Positions 24,479 to 36,019 of a stretch of 64,000 nt of DNA are shown here, in pieces. Below the pieces are notes generated by a model that made no database searches, was not told the origin of the DNA, and saw only the letters and a program-made list of their open reading frames with translations. Each line of letters starts with the position of its first letter. Positions within the stretch are counted from its first letter, which is position 1. Source of the DNA: Limnoperna fortunei (taxonomy: Eukaryota; Mollusca; Bivalvia; Mytilida; Modiolidae); contig OX104112.1 in NCBI GenBank assembly GCA_944474755.1, positions 62,279,640-62,343,639 of the forward strand, written 5' to 3'. The translations under genes were made by a program, and so were the position numbers.

Positions 24479-24592
24479 GGTGCAAGTTATCATCATCAGA
24501 GTCTTTAATTGGAGGTGTTGCTGGAGGATTATCAGCTGTTATTGTGATATTGGTTATTATTATTATAGTCATTCTTATACTTTGGAAACGGG
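24479..24592 (+). CDS. Transmembrane exon of the receptor
   Basis: The exon is 114 nt, phase 1-1, with acceptor TTTTATTCAG (to 24478) and donor CGGG|GTATGT (24593). It encodes a short stalk (GCKLSSSESLI), a glycine-rich entry GGVAGGLSAV and a strongly hydrophobic helix of about 20 residues (VIVILVIIIIVILIL). It is closed by a WKRG stop-transfer signal, so the C-terminal part is cytoplasmic. The stalk Cys could form an intermolecular disulfide. The helix has no charged residue, unlike receptors that recruit a separate ITAM adaptor through a membrane Arg/Lys; this fits the presence of ITAMs in its own tail. Confidence 0.88.
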
Positions 24593-25006
24593 GTATGTAT
24601 AAAATATGTATTTAACATTGAAACCACAAATATTTGAATAATATGTTACTAACATAATATATCACGTTTTACTAATTCCTTGAGAGTATACGCAAAACAT
24701 TTCTCATTGATTGAAGAAATTTTCAACAATTTCATGCAGTTATATCGGTGATTCAAATTAAAACCACAGTGAAACAGGCTATAATGGAAGAACACGTTTT
24801 ATGGCTTATTTTGTACGCGTGCAAGATTATGCATTAGATGGAGTTTGCTTAAGCAAAAATTTTGATTAAATTAAACACGTGTTGTTTCGACCTGGAAAAT
24901 ACTATTAATACTATTAAATTTTATACCCAGTTTTTTATTACTGTTCTGTGATGGGAGTACATAATTGAAATAAGTAGTTACCATCTTTTTTATTTGTCAT
25001 TTGCAG

Positions 25007-25043
25007 GGACAAGAAAACAAAGATCGAAAGCACAAACCTCACG
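25007..25043 (+). CDS. Cytoplasmic juxtamembrane exon
   Basis: The exon is 37 nt, entering in phase 1 and leaving in phase 2, with acceptor TGTCATTTGCAG and donor CACG|GTAAAT. It encodes TRKQRSKAQTS, a basic juxtamembrane stretch as expected just inside the membrane. Confidence 0.8.
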
Positions 25044-25901
25044 GTAAATTACATCGTGCCCTGATCTTTAACATTAACACATTTATCACTTGTATTAATG
25101 CCGTTGACTTACACTAATAGTTACAACAGATGGAACTTCAGTAATAAAGAACACTTAAAAATACACCGATTATCAATATCTTATTTTTTATAACTTTCAC
25201 AACTAACCTGGAATATGAACATAAGCATTAGTCTATTTGTTGATGTTTTGAGGCTTATTGATGTTTTTGCAAATCTAATTTAAAATATTTGCTGCATACG
25301 TAACGTATATTGATGAACATTAGTCTGTTTCATAAATATAATTTGTTATCCACTACAATTAACAAACACCTACTTCCTCCCTTCGCTATAATACGTATAA
25401 GACGTACATATGACAGTCTCAGTATTTAAGTCCATGTATGTCAGTTAATAACAATATTATATGGACTCTGCATCCTATCTGGATGTTCTGAATAGATAAT
25501 TGCTGCTATAATATTGCTTAAACTGGAATTTATGCCAATTAAATTGAAATCTTAACTGCAAACGTTCTCTGGCCGTTATCATGAAATGGTTGATCGCTTT
25601 GGAATATCTGTCGCACCGATGACATATGATTTGGTTGCACTTGTGCGACCTGTTACCGTCCTTTTTAATTGTTTTATCGACGTCTGTACTGCAGTTTGAT
25701 AATGTCTTTGAGTAAAATTCTTTTATTTTTGTGACCGCAGCTCTGTCTTGCAATATTTTGATTTACGATATGATGTCTTGGTATTTTTTCGTTTCTTATT
25801 AACTTAGTATTAATCAAAGTAAAATTCAGATACTAAAACATAATTATATATAAATATATATTTTTGTGCAAAATATCTTTAAACATAATTTTAATTCTCA
25901 G

Positions 25902-25981
25902 ATGGAAAGACGAAATATCGTATCACAATCAAATTGCATGTAAAGAAAAAGATGAACAACAAGATACACAAGAAGAGAGAA
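25902..25981 (+). CDS. Cytoplasmic tail exon, acidic
   Basis: The exon is 80 nt, phase 2 to phase 1, with acceptor TTTTAATTCTCAG and donor AGAA|GTATAT. It encodes RWKDEISYHNQIACKEKDEQ QDTQEER. The single Tyr (ISYHNQ) has Asn at +2, a possible Grb2-type site, but this is weak. Confidence 0.75.
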
Positions 25982-26197
25982 GTATATGTGTTTTTTCGTA
26001 GACGCTACATTTGAAGTTTCTGCAATGAGTTATTATAAATTCTAAATAATCTTTCACACAAAGACGAAAACAAAACGTGATGTAAATGCAAATAAAGGGT
26101 TAAGATTGCAATCGTATTATTATACTCTGATGACAGATACTGTGTTTTAGACAATAGATAAATTTATATTATTTAAGATTCATTTTCTGTATTTCAG

Positions 26198-26213
26198 ATA
26201 AACGTAAACCATT
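26198..26213 (+). CDS. 16-nt microexon, ITAM module 1
   Basis: Phase 1 to 2, acceptor TTCTGTATTTCAG and donor CATT|GTAAGT. It encodes NKRKP plus two bases of the next Leu. It is supported by frame continuity and by the identical size and phase of the microexon at 30015. Confidence 0.75.
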
Positions 26214-28239
26214 GTAAGTATTTTTGAATTACACATGTAATCTCACATTACGCTATGTTAATCATGTTTTGTTCCTGAATAATGTTTAATTTGGCGACTC
26301 TTTGCATTCAATCTACCTTAGCGAGCCTCAAATTAAAGACACCATCAATAAATTAAGGTCGGCTTCTTACTTGGACCTTCTTCTAGACAAAGACTCGGGA
26401 AAAGATGCAATGTCCTATCAAGATGAAACTTTGGGAACACAGTTCTGCAATCCATTTTTCAAAGTTTCAAAATAACTGCCTTTTTAAACTGGCTGCCGTT
26501 TCCATGGAAATGGGGGTCATTATATAGAACATTGCATTATCTTGGTAAATATTTGTATTTAGGGGTTTACAACATGCTGAAGAATATAGTGGCAATTGGG
26601 GTCGTTTGGGAGACATTTTGTGTTGGCATCCCAACACAGTTATTACCAGTTTTATATGAATCTATCACAAAAAACTTTAGACTGTTTGTATTCACCAGTG
26701 TTCTCTTTTAAGGTGGTGCAAAATCGACCATATGAAATTCGCAATGTACCTATCTAGATGTTGCCTCTGGCAATTAAGCTTCTTTTTAAAAATGTCACCA
26801 CAAAATCAAATCACACTATCTCATAACTGTATTATCTTATGTGCTAAACTAAAAAACCCAAATATTTTTTTTAAATGTTTAAATTTTTTCATTATTTCGC
26901 GTAAATAGCAATTCAAGAGTACTTAATGATATGTGTTTGTCTGTACTAAAACATGTCAAGCAATTTGTCATACAACTACAAAGAGATAATTTGTATTAAT
27001 GCAAAAAAAGGTAATGTTCTTACGTTTTTTATATTGTTTATTTCAAGTATTTGCTGTCAAATGAAATAAATTTCACTAACTCGGATTTAGAGGGAACATT
27101 GTTTTGCAATGTTATATATTAACTAGGACACAAATATTACCGTGTTCTGTTTTTTTTAAACAAGATTTGTCACAGGACATAATCAAATGTTAGAAAATGT
27201 TTTACTTTTTGATATTCTAATATGACGTCCTTCAAACGTTTTGGAAACAATCCCCAATTTAAATATTCAATAAAATATGGCTGTTACAGCAATTCACCCC
27301 CGTGGGATCATGCAGTTTTTGCTTGTCCTTTTTTTAAATTCCATATTGTACCTTTGTATTACGAAAATCCAATAGAAAAAATGTTTTCACGATAACTACG
27401 TTGTGCTTTAAAGTACCTTGCGTTGTTTACAGCTATTTTCGTGACGTTCAATGGTAATCTGACAAACCGCGAGACTTTTCCCGCCTTTACCGCAAACGAT
27501 TTTTTACTCTATGCACAACCTAATTCATTTCAATTTTTATTTGCACCATTTTGGATCTACAACAGGAGCATAACCTCGACTAAATGCGGTCAATTTTGTG
27601 GTTCTTTCTTCCGATTGATTAATTATATTGTTAATGTTAATATGTAAGTTTTGTAACAAGGGAGAATCTCGGAAATTGGAACAGTCAACATAAACCTTTA
27701 CCTATGTAGACGCGAAATATAGAATTTCTATATTTTCATATCAGAATCGAAATAACGCTCGTGTCAAAATATTCATGAATATAATACCTACCCATATTTA
27801 AATAATCCATAAAATTGGCACAGCCATGAATTATTTCTTAATTTAATATTTGAAGCCGTAGGCAGTGATAAGTCAATTTTAAGAGGATATTTTAAAGACT
27901 ACAGTGAAGATGCAAAAATATACTTATGGAAAAAAGAAACAATGCTCCAAACAAGTTTTATAAAGCATTTATTTAATTTTATTTCCTTTTAATGTTTGGA
28001 TGCCCTATACATTTTAATGTCTTACGTGAGCTTATTTATTAATTGACTTTGTACGTGTTTAAGTGCACGGTATAGGTATCACGTTTTTCAATCTTTTTGT
28101 TTCCTATTCAAAGGCTTTACGATTATAGTGGTTGATTTTGTGCATAGGATGTTTGTTTGTCACGTAGCTTTGTTTTGTTTAAAACCATCTGAGACGAATG
28201 CAGAGTCTGTCTCAATATGACCATAATCAAGCACATCAG
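26214..28239. other. Intron; one dispersed repeat copy
   Basis: The segment around 27430-27500 (GACGTTCAATGGTAAT, AAACCGCGAGACTTTTCCCG) recurs inverted near 46995-47060. No coding sequence recognised. Confidence 0.45.
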
Positions 28240-29105
28240 AATGTTGTTGTTTGGACGTACTCAAACTGATTTTTTAGTGCAATTTGGTTGATACAGAAAC
28301 ACTTTACGTCATTATATATGGTTGGTCTACAAACAATTAAATCACGTCCATGACCGCCCTAAATCCGGACGGCCATGCGTAATCAAACGTCGCCAGGACA
28401 ACCATAGGTGAATTTTGTACCTTCGAACCGGTTTCAAACGTAAAGTTTAAGAGCCAGGTCCATTGCAGGACTTAGATCTATCAGTTCGAAGACCATACGT
28501 CTACGAAGGCCAGTGACACACCCTGTTTTATAGTCCTGTCATCGAGTGACACGACTATCATAGGCTAAACGCCTTATCGATAACATTTACATGATTGGAA
28601 CAACGTAATGTTTTCTAAAGAGTTTCTTTTCCACCGACGGAGAGAGAAGCGACGGCCGCTCTTGAGCATATCGGCTTCAAGATAAACGTTACGCAGATCA
28701 ATTGTTATTCAAAGTAGGTCATTAGGCGGAGGAAATGTCATGGAAGTTTTTGACGGACGCTGTAGGGATGTCATTTCATTCATAGTACATGTAAATAAAG
28801 GTCCAGGCTTGACGTTTCATCAAGATAAATCAGACTCTATGTTCCAGGTGTTGTCCAAATATTACTTGAAAACCAAAATACCAGCGTGTTAGATTAGCCT
28901 GTCGTATTACCCGATCTGTCACACATAAAACAGTTATGAGACAAATTGGGTCATAGAGTGCGTCGTTAACCAAAACCACCCCTAACTTTGCAGGAAATTG
29001 ACCCAGCAGTAGTAAATGTTTGGAATTACAATCGACAAGCTTTCCTTGCTAATTTAAAGTTACCGACGCCTCGTCGTTGTGTTGCTTGATTTACTGAGAA
29101 TGGAA
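28240..29105 (+). pseudogene. Tc1/mariner-like transposase relic
   Basis: Fragments in the order of a Tc1-like transposase: NHVHDRPKSGRPCVIKRRQD (end of the DNA-binding region, GRPR-like hook), YLRTGFKRK, RRPYV, then GGGNVMEVFDGRC (the VMVWGG region near the second catalytic Asp). Next come GPGLTFHQDKSDSMF (position of QDNAxxH) and, near the end, a VNVWNYNRQAFLANL-like block then LPTPRRCVA. All are split by stops and frameshifts. It lies in the intron between the first microexon and the first ITAM exon. Termini were not identified. Confidence 0.7.
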
Positions 29106-29506
29106 GTCATAAAAGCTAATGATTTTGTGAATACTGCAATTACACCAACGTTTTTTAAACTCAAAATAGTGTTATTTTTGTGATCTGTCTTTTGTTTCAA
29201 AAAATTACTTAGTACCATTTATTTGTGTTTTCTATATTTTATTTCTTTTTTATATTAATAAAGAGAGAAAACAACAAAACTTGTCATTTATTACAAAACG
29301 TTACAAGACTTGGAAAATGTTTTCGTTATACTGGAATATTTGAACCTTAACTAAAATTGTGTAATTTGTTTGTCGACATATGAATACAAGGGTATCTCAA
29401 TATAGGAGGAAAATCCAAATTTGTACATGTATAATAAATATGTTTGAATAAATTAACAATAAATATAGTCAACCGTTAATTTATTATATACTCAATATTT
29501 ATGTAG

Positions 29507-29580
29507 GTCTGCAAAAGAATATGAAACCTTAGGCCTGAAAGAGATTCCTAGTACTTACTCAGAGTTACAAACACAACAAG
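29507..29580 (+). CDS. First ITAM exon of the receptor tail
   Basis: The exon is 74 nt, phase 2 to 1, with acceptor ATATTTATGTAG and donor CAAG|GTATAA. It encodes LSAKEYETLGLKEIPSTYSE followed by LQTQQ. YETL and YSEL are eight residues apart, a perfect match to the immunoreceptor tyrosine-based activation motif (YxxL/I-x(6-8)-YxxL/I). After Src-family phosphorylation such motifs recruit the tandem SH2 domains of Syk-type kinases (ZAP-70/Syk; Shark in insects). Taken alone, the second half STYSEL also fits the looser inhibitory (ITIM) pattern because Ser is at -2, but the paired spacing favours ITAM. Function is inferred; motif and splice sites are seen directly. Confidence 0.85.
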
Positions 29581-30014
29581 GTATAAAAACATTATTCATG
29601 ATTTATTGTTGTACTTTGTATCTGTAATTCTAGCATAGCACATCAGAAATTTCTCTGGTACGATTCAAATTAGTGTGGTCTAATAAGTGATTAAAGACCA
29701 CTATAATGGGTATTGAAATTTATTTGTGGTCTAAAAATCAGAAATTTGAAATAATATAGGAATCTGCTGAAATTGTGACACATTGTATATACTATATAAA
29801 TATACATGCGCTATTTTCGTTTAGAAGTTTGTCAGTATTTTTGTAATGAGTTTATATTTATTATGTGATGTGATACCGAATAGGATTTCTTACAGTGAAA
29901 GGTAACTAATGAATTGGAACATTACAGTCGTTTTGTGATTCCCCATCTTTTATTGAAAAAAAAAACATATCATGGATATTATATATGTTTCTCAATACAA
30001 AATCTTTATTACAG

Positions 30015-30030
30015 ATAACCTTAAAAAGAG
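30015..30030 (+). CDS. 16-nt microexon, ITAM module 2
   Basis: Phase 1 to 2, acceptor TCTTTATTACAG and donor AGAG|GTAAGT. It encodes DNLKK plus two bases of Ser. It has the same size and phase as the microexon at 26198, indicating duplication of the exon pair. Confidence 0.75.
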
Positions 30031-31451
30031 GTAAGTTTTTTTGTATTGCAAAAGCATAACATGTGTCGTACTTGCATAGGTTTTCAGCTAGTAAACAGCA
30101 TATGCTCACCCTTTCGGAACACGTGATATCACTCCTTTGTTCAGAGTGGTTCGTGTTATTCTGTACTTATTTGTTAGTTGTATGTTTTGCGTATTTGTTT
30201 CATGATCCGATTTTATTTCTTTTGATTACGTCTCGGTAACTTATGATTTTAACTTTTATATGATCCTAATCAAAACATGTTTGTACTATTTGACATAGTA
30301 TGGTTGAGTTCCGCACTTGACTGTTACGCTAAGATGTGATTCGCAAGTTACTTACCAGTATTCAAGATTCCCTCTATCTACATCAGTCGTATAATCAAAT
30401 CAAAGAATAGCAACCACCCCATTAAATCTTATCGCCTCATATCTGTACTAACTATCCTCTGTTGTAAAATCAAAAGTAAAAGAAGTATTCTGTTTGATTA
30501 CATGTATTATTTCATTTTACTAGGTACTTCTACCGAAAGGTTTGCCTAAAAAACCCGTTATTTTCAAACGAAATAACACACTTTAATAAGAAATAAGTAT
30601 TAATTATGATGTTTTGAAAACATTACGATATATTCTGAAGTAATAAAATAACTACGAACATTTGTTTTCTTATTTTTTTCAATTTGAAAAATGGTCACAT
30701 TTTAGATCTTTGTATCAACAATGTTTCCTCAAATTATAACTGTACTATATCACGGAATCTGTGTCCATATTACAATACTTAATTAAGCATTACAATTCAT
30801 ATAAAGATTTATATAATGGCGATTAGTTCTAAATAACATTATTTTATATTAGACGAACTGTCTGATACTGCAAATTAATCACGCTTTTCCATACAATGAA
30901 ATATCTTTAGCTTTAAGAAAATCCTTAAGAGTTTTTTTAATAGCTCTATATTAATTTTTTCCGTGTTAAAGGAATAAATGATTCTTTTTGAAAACTTATG
31001 CAGGTGACTAAAGCAAAAATGTAACAAGATTTGTCACGAGATTAATAATGTTCTACTGGTTCTACTGGTACATATAGTCCTTAAAGTATTGCAACACCAA
31101 ATATAAAATTGTAATTGCATTTTATCTGTATTTACATAAACAATTGAATCTCTTGTATCTGCTGATTTGTTTATTGCCAAAAATTGATTGTTGCATTACT
31201 TTTCCCAGATGTATATTTAAAACATGTAGACATTGGTCGAGATAAGATATTCTTACAGTACAATGTTTTAAGAAACAAATTGAAAGTGCAAATATTTATA
31301 TCAATGTTCAAAAAGCTTAAAAACTCGTACAAAACGTTACAGCAATATATAAACTAAAGTACGAGTAACACTAGTTTTTATTGTATAATGAACACATATG
31401 ATCGTATGCCGCATATATTAAACTATAAATGGTCATTTTAACTTTTTTAAG

Positions 31452-31525
31452 TTCTGCGCCAGAATATGAAACATTGGGAATGACGGATAATCCTAACACT
31501 TACTCAGAATTAAATGGCCAGCAAG
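31452..31525 (+). CDS. Second ITAM exon of the receptor tail
   Basis: The exon is 74 nt, phase 2 to 1, with acceptor AACTTTTTTAAG and donor CAAG|GTATGA. It encodes SSAPEYETLGMTDNPNTYSE followed by LNGQQ. YETL-x8-YSEL is a second perfect ITAM with the same tyrosine positions as the exon at 29507; 15 of 24 complete codons encode the same residue. Between the tyrosines the segment has diverged (GMTDNPNT against GLKEIPST) while the YxxL parts are identical, suggesting constraint on the motif. Confidence 0.85.
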
Positions 31526-31619
31526 GTATGAATAAATTATTTTTGAGCAAAGCATGATATATATTTTTAAAATTAAACTAAGTGTTCACTTTTGTCATCA
31601 TGCATTGAGCTTTATTATA

Positions 31620-31875
31620 ACCCCGCTAGTGGTGTCCGTCTCTCCGTCCGTCCGTTATATTTTGTCTTATGCGCAACTACTTTTACATTACTGAATGGAA
31701 TTTGATGAAACTTGCAAAGAATCTTTGTTTCATAGTGCCATTGTGCTCCGGATATTTAAAATTTTGATTGGAATGAGATTTGGGGTTTCACATTGAAAAA
31801 CATGTCATATGACATATGGGAAGCGAGGGTATCAATTAGTGAGGTGAGCATTGCTCACAGTTTTTCTAGTTTAAA
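31620..31875. repeat. Dispersed repeat (TCCGTCCGTCCG type)
   Basis: Contains CTCTCCGTCCGTCCG, GGAATTTGATGAAACTTGCA and AGTGAGGTGAGCATTGCTCA. This common bivalve-type dispersed repeat resembles parts of 18820-19375 and 36060-36110. Confidence 0.5.
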
Positions 31876-31965
31876 TTGTGATCAATGAAAGCTAAAGAAA
31901 AATTTGGAATGAAAATAAGATACCTATTAACTAGTTAACAGTAAACTATCTATTTTAAATTGCAG

Positions 31966-31984
31966 ATCAAGGACAGTGTAAAGC
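31966..31984 (+). CDS. 19-nt microexon, module 3
   Basis: Phase 1 to 2, acceptor TTTTAAATTGCAG and donor AAGC|GTAAGT. It encodes DQGQCK plus two bases of Ala. It is one codon longer than the two earlier microexons but has the same phases and position. Confidence 0.75.
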
Positions 31985-32182
31985 GTAAGTACACTTATTT
32001 ATAGATCAAAAAGCGGAATAGGTGAAAATAACATGTTTTACTTTTTAGGGCAACGTTTCTTTCATACTCAAGCACTTGCGTATGAGTTCTTTATATCATT
32101 TATCATTACACTCCCGTTATTTTAATTGTCAGCAATAATTAATTTTTATTAGGCGTTAATTTTAAATTGACCTTATTTACAG

Positions 32183-32256
32183 CGCAGTTGACTATTATAA
32201 GTCATCAAGCGATCAAGCCAAATGTACTATTTATGAAGATACGAAGTTCCAACAAG
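32183..32256 (+). CDS. Third module exon: ITAM-derived, leucines lost
   Basis: The exon is 74 nt, phase 2 to 1, with acceptor CCTTATTTACAG and donor CAAG|GTTTGT. It encodes AAVDYYKSSSDQAKCTIYED followed by TKFQQ. Aligned without gaps to the two ITAM exons, Tyr at both motif positions and the terminal QQ are kept. The motif tetrapeptides are YKSS and YEDT, so the +3 hydrophobic residues are gone. It could still be phosphorylated, but it should not act as an ITAM. The same length and phases as the first two show it is a diverged third copy. Confidence 0.82.
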
Positions 32257-32987
32257 GTTTGTTATTTACTTTGTTTGAAATATCTGCAACAATAAAACTT
32301 CATGTTTTGCTCATTGCGTGCATTGTGGCCGATTACCGACTAAGATCACCAAACTCAGGATCTTATTGCACATAATGTAATCCGGTCATGTACGAATCGT
32401 AGATATTTGTGTACACATCACCAATAAAGTTTCAGCATAATACAGCTTTAACTTGAAAATGACGGACAGAAGCCATTTGCAATGTTCGATCATGAATTAG
32501 ATCGTCTCTAGAACTTCATGGTCCAGTGAATATGTTAAAGTTATTGAATTACGTCTGTTCCTAATTAACCATACATGGTAAGAGGATAGTTTGGTATATC
32601 GGCGGCTGATGAAACAAACATGATAGTCTTGCAGATGTCACCTGATCTCGACATCAATTTTACTGTGCAGTGACTGCGTTCGAGTTATTGCATTATGTCA
32701 GATCCGTAGTAACCATGTATTGTAAGACGACAGTATTTCCTATATAGGTTAGGTACAAAGCAGTCTGGAAGGTGTCACCTGACCTCGACACAAAATTCAT
32801 TGTCCACAGACTATGTTAAAGTTGCTTAATTATGTCAATTTTCTCTGTAACCATGCAAAATATATTTTACGATGACAATATAATGCTATTAACATGTTGG
32901 AGCTGAGACATTTTTTGTGTGTGTCCACACTTGTTAATATTTAGTATCTACGTGCATAACATCGATAACAAGATGTTCTTTTTTCAG
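32257..32987. other. Last intron; short direct repeats
   Basis: Two related segments (about 32630-32730 and 32765-32860) share 'TGTCACCTGA(T/C)CTCGACA' and 'GACT..GTT.AAGTT' text. No exon seen. Confidence 0.4.
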
Positions 32988-33025
32988 GTCCGGAACATTC
33001 AGATTATACGAATATGAAGATATAA
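32988..33025 (+). CDS. Terminal coding exon of the receptor, YTNM tail
   Basis: Acceptor TCTTTTTTCAG, then GPEHSDYTNMKI and stop TAA at 33023-33025. DYTNM combines YxxM (PI3-kinase p85 SH2 consensus) and YxNx (Grb2 SH2 consensus), the form seen at costimulatory receptor tails. Total visible coding length is 1181 nt with no frame break. No clear AATAAA is seen between 33026 and the retrotransposon starting near 33418, so the 3' end of the transcript is unplaced. Confidence 0.82.
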
Positions 33026-33417
33026 TACGTTGATTTATACAGTAATACAGCTTTATACATCACACTCGTTCTACACTTTAACATTTTACAACTCAGACGT
33101 TCTGCGAGATCTAATGATATTTCTATTTTACTCATAGAACGCATCAGCAACTCTTGTATCATTACCTGTAGTTCTAGTTGTAGTCTTACGAAGGCAGTAA
33201 CACTTCCGAAAACGAATCATTTCTCGGTCATACAGGTGACGTTTGAAGGTAGATTAAATGGATGTACATTATACTGCAAAAGTTATCTTTGGCAGATTGA
33301 AACGCGTGTATAATTGTACATGTGGTTTCCTTAGTACATTATGACAGTTCGTCCATTTCATGATGATTGCTTTTAAATGTTGACAATCTTACTGATTTTA
33401 CTGATGTATATATGTTA

Positions 33418-34168
33418 GACGCTCTAAATATACCTAGATTAAGAAACAATCCAGACAAAGTTGTTAATTTTATGGTAGACAGTATTTATTTTAAACGGTA
33501 GAGTAAGTCATGATGTTATTGGCAGACCGATCAGTAGAAATAATAGTGTTATAGATTATATTGTGTGTACTTAACACTTTTTACAATATATTCTTGACTT
33601 TTCCAAACTTTATTCAGATGTAAATACACCTTTAGACCTTTCTAAAAATAAGGTTAAAAAAATTCATGTAAAATAAACACTACAGTGTTACCTAACCTAA
33701 CTGAAAATAAAATAGAAAAATAGAAAACTGAAAAAGTGACCGATTTAAAAAACAACATAAATGTTGACAAATCAGGTTTTAATTAATGATTTGCATATAG
33801 TAATTTAGATCATGTTTCACAATAAGATATAAATACTGTAGTTACAAATATTACTGATATATCGATTAATTTCGCCAAAACAGCATATAAAACACGCACG
33901 CATAACAGAAATATTTTGGATGTTTCTAGATTTCATAATAATAAACAATGGTGTAATTTTGATTGCAAAAAGGCGAAGAAAGAAATGAGAAAAGCACAGA
34001 GAATGTATAAACATTACGGTTCATATTTATTTAAAGAATGATTACTACGCTGTGAATACTTATTAAAAAAATGTAATGGACACAAATATTAAGAGAAATA
34101 ATGAAGACGTAAGTGACAATATGACAAATTAAAATCCCAAAACCCGAAAGAATTTTTGAAATTATGTA
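33418..34168 (+). mobile_element. LINE A, segment 1: endonuclease C-terminus and linker
   Basis: The + strand reads IPRLRNNPDKVVNFM, then IGRPISRNNSVIDYIVCT (the endonuclease ending pattern NGR...SVIDYVL), later HNNKQWCNFDCKKAKKEMRK and AQRMYKHY, and NPKEFLKL. This is the endonuclease-to-RT linker typical of CR1/I-like LINE ORF2. Stops are present. The segment breaks off at about 34168 and resumes at 37945. Confidence 0.75.
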
Positions 34169-34172
34169 TATG

Positions 34173-34258
34173 TAAGAATATGATAATCCCTGTCTTCATG
34201 ATTAAGTACGAGCGAAGCAAGTACTTATTATGAAGACAGGGATTATCATATTCTTACA
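34173..34258. repeat. Perfect foldback, arms about 38 bp
   Basis: AAGAATATGATAATCCCTGT CTTCATGATTAAGTAC, loop GAGCGAAGCA, then GTACTTATTATGAAGACAGG GATTATCATATTCTTA. Only one or two mismatches. Confidence 0.85.
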
Positions 34259-36019
34259 GATTAAGACCATTGTAAAGTGCTCAAGAGATTATAGCAATCA
34301 TGATCCCAAATAATAGGTAATTAGATTTTGTCATTTTCAGTGCAACTACTAATACAATAGGTTAAATTTACCATAAACAAGATAAACCTTCTAGAGAGAA
34401 GATGCGGAGGGTAAGATAATCCATTGTCCATGCAACCAAGCTTGAAAAAGTGCTTCATTTGCCTTTTAAATGACATAAAATGTTCATTTTTATGCATACA
34501 ATTTTAAAATCTATTATGATTCTAAACTTAAATTTTGTGGGAGACTTTATTTTTATATTTGCTATAAGGGAAAAAGAAAATGCCACTTGTAAGTAAATTT
34601 GGGCCCTACCTTATAGTTTTAATTTTGTATGCCTCTTCGTCCGTCCACAATTTTTTGAAAACGTTACAAGTTAACAATTATAGGAATCATTTTCGATGGT
34701 GATTTAGTACTATTTTAGAATTTGCAAATTTCAATTTCATGCAAATCCATTGTGTATTTTGTGAAAAACTTTATTTTGCTTTGTGGTTTTTTCGGAAGAA
34801 TTCGAAAATGAAATTTTCCCTTTTTTGGGTCCTTTTCATGAAGATCTCCGGACTTTCATGGCCTTAATAATATGGGGTATTACCGACTTAAAGAATTATC
34901 TTTGTTCAAAATATGTCTGCATTCTTTATTTGTTGAATTTCAGCTCACAATTTTTACTCATATTTAATGAGCCTCAGGCAAGTTTATGTATTAAGCAGAC
35001 TAATTTTGAACAAAATATAATATGACACGGTCTTCATGAATAAGACAATTTCATTGGTCGAGAGCACTTTACTATGGTCTTATTAATAGTGGAAATTATC
35101 GAGAAAAAAGTAATATTTCCGTTGATCACACCGATCAACCGACTTATATCATTTTGGTGAGAAGTAGTATGACACGATGAAAAAAGATATAAACAAGTTA
35201 CAAGCGATGAAAACGTAGATAAGTTTTTCAAATTTTTTCTGCTCTAAATTTAATGTAGCGAATAAAATATAATAAAACACGATATAGCATAAATTTGGCA
35301 ATAGATATATTCAGTTCTTTAATCTCTTGCTTTTATTTTTGTCTAACTTATCTTATAAAATAAACGAAAAAATACAGGATATAGTTATTAAAATGCTAAA
35401 ATGACCTTTTGTGATATAATTTTATTTTAAATCGGTCATTTAAATATAAAGTACACTCCTTTAGCTTTTATTTGTGCAAAAAATGTATCTTTAACATAAT
35501 GCATTAGCAATAGTAATTTGATTTTAATTGCACAGTCAGAGAAAGTACGATACGATGTAAATCAGTTCAATGATACGACTAAAACAAGAAATATTACTTT
35601 GTATAAGATATTAAATTCTGCTAACCGATTGAATAAGTATGCACTTTAAGAGTTCGCAACGTAATAATATATGTAAATTTTGACTTTCTTGTCAATATGA
35701 AACATGAAGAGGAGGATTATGGAAAATTAATTTTGATTACTGTGCATAAAATATACAATAAACAAATTGGGACACGCAATAACATATGCAGAAAAGCCTT
35801 CAAACTATACTTTGTATTTGTATGCAATTCTTATTTTATAATGTAAAACAAACGAAGATAAATGTGAGACATCTTGTTTTTGTCTGGTAATTTACTTCAT
35901 CTTTTTTTCTTTTCTTCTCCTTTAAGGCTGATATTTTCAGCCAAATTTATTTCACACCGCAAATCGCATAGGATATGCAAGATTGCTTTATCTAGTGTTA
36001 CATTCCACTTTTCATTTTT

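Noticed and set aside
25475..25753. 92-codon minus-strand frame
   Set aside because: Sits in the intron between two cytoplasmic exons of the receptor; composition and content match no family I know.
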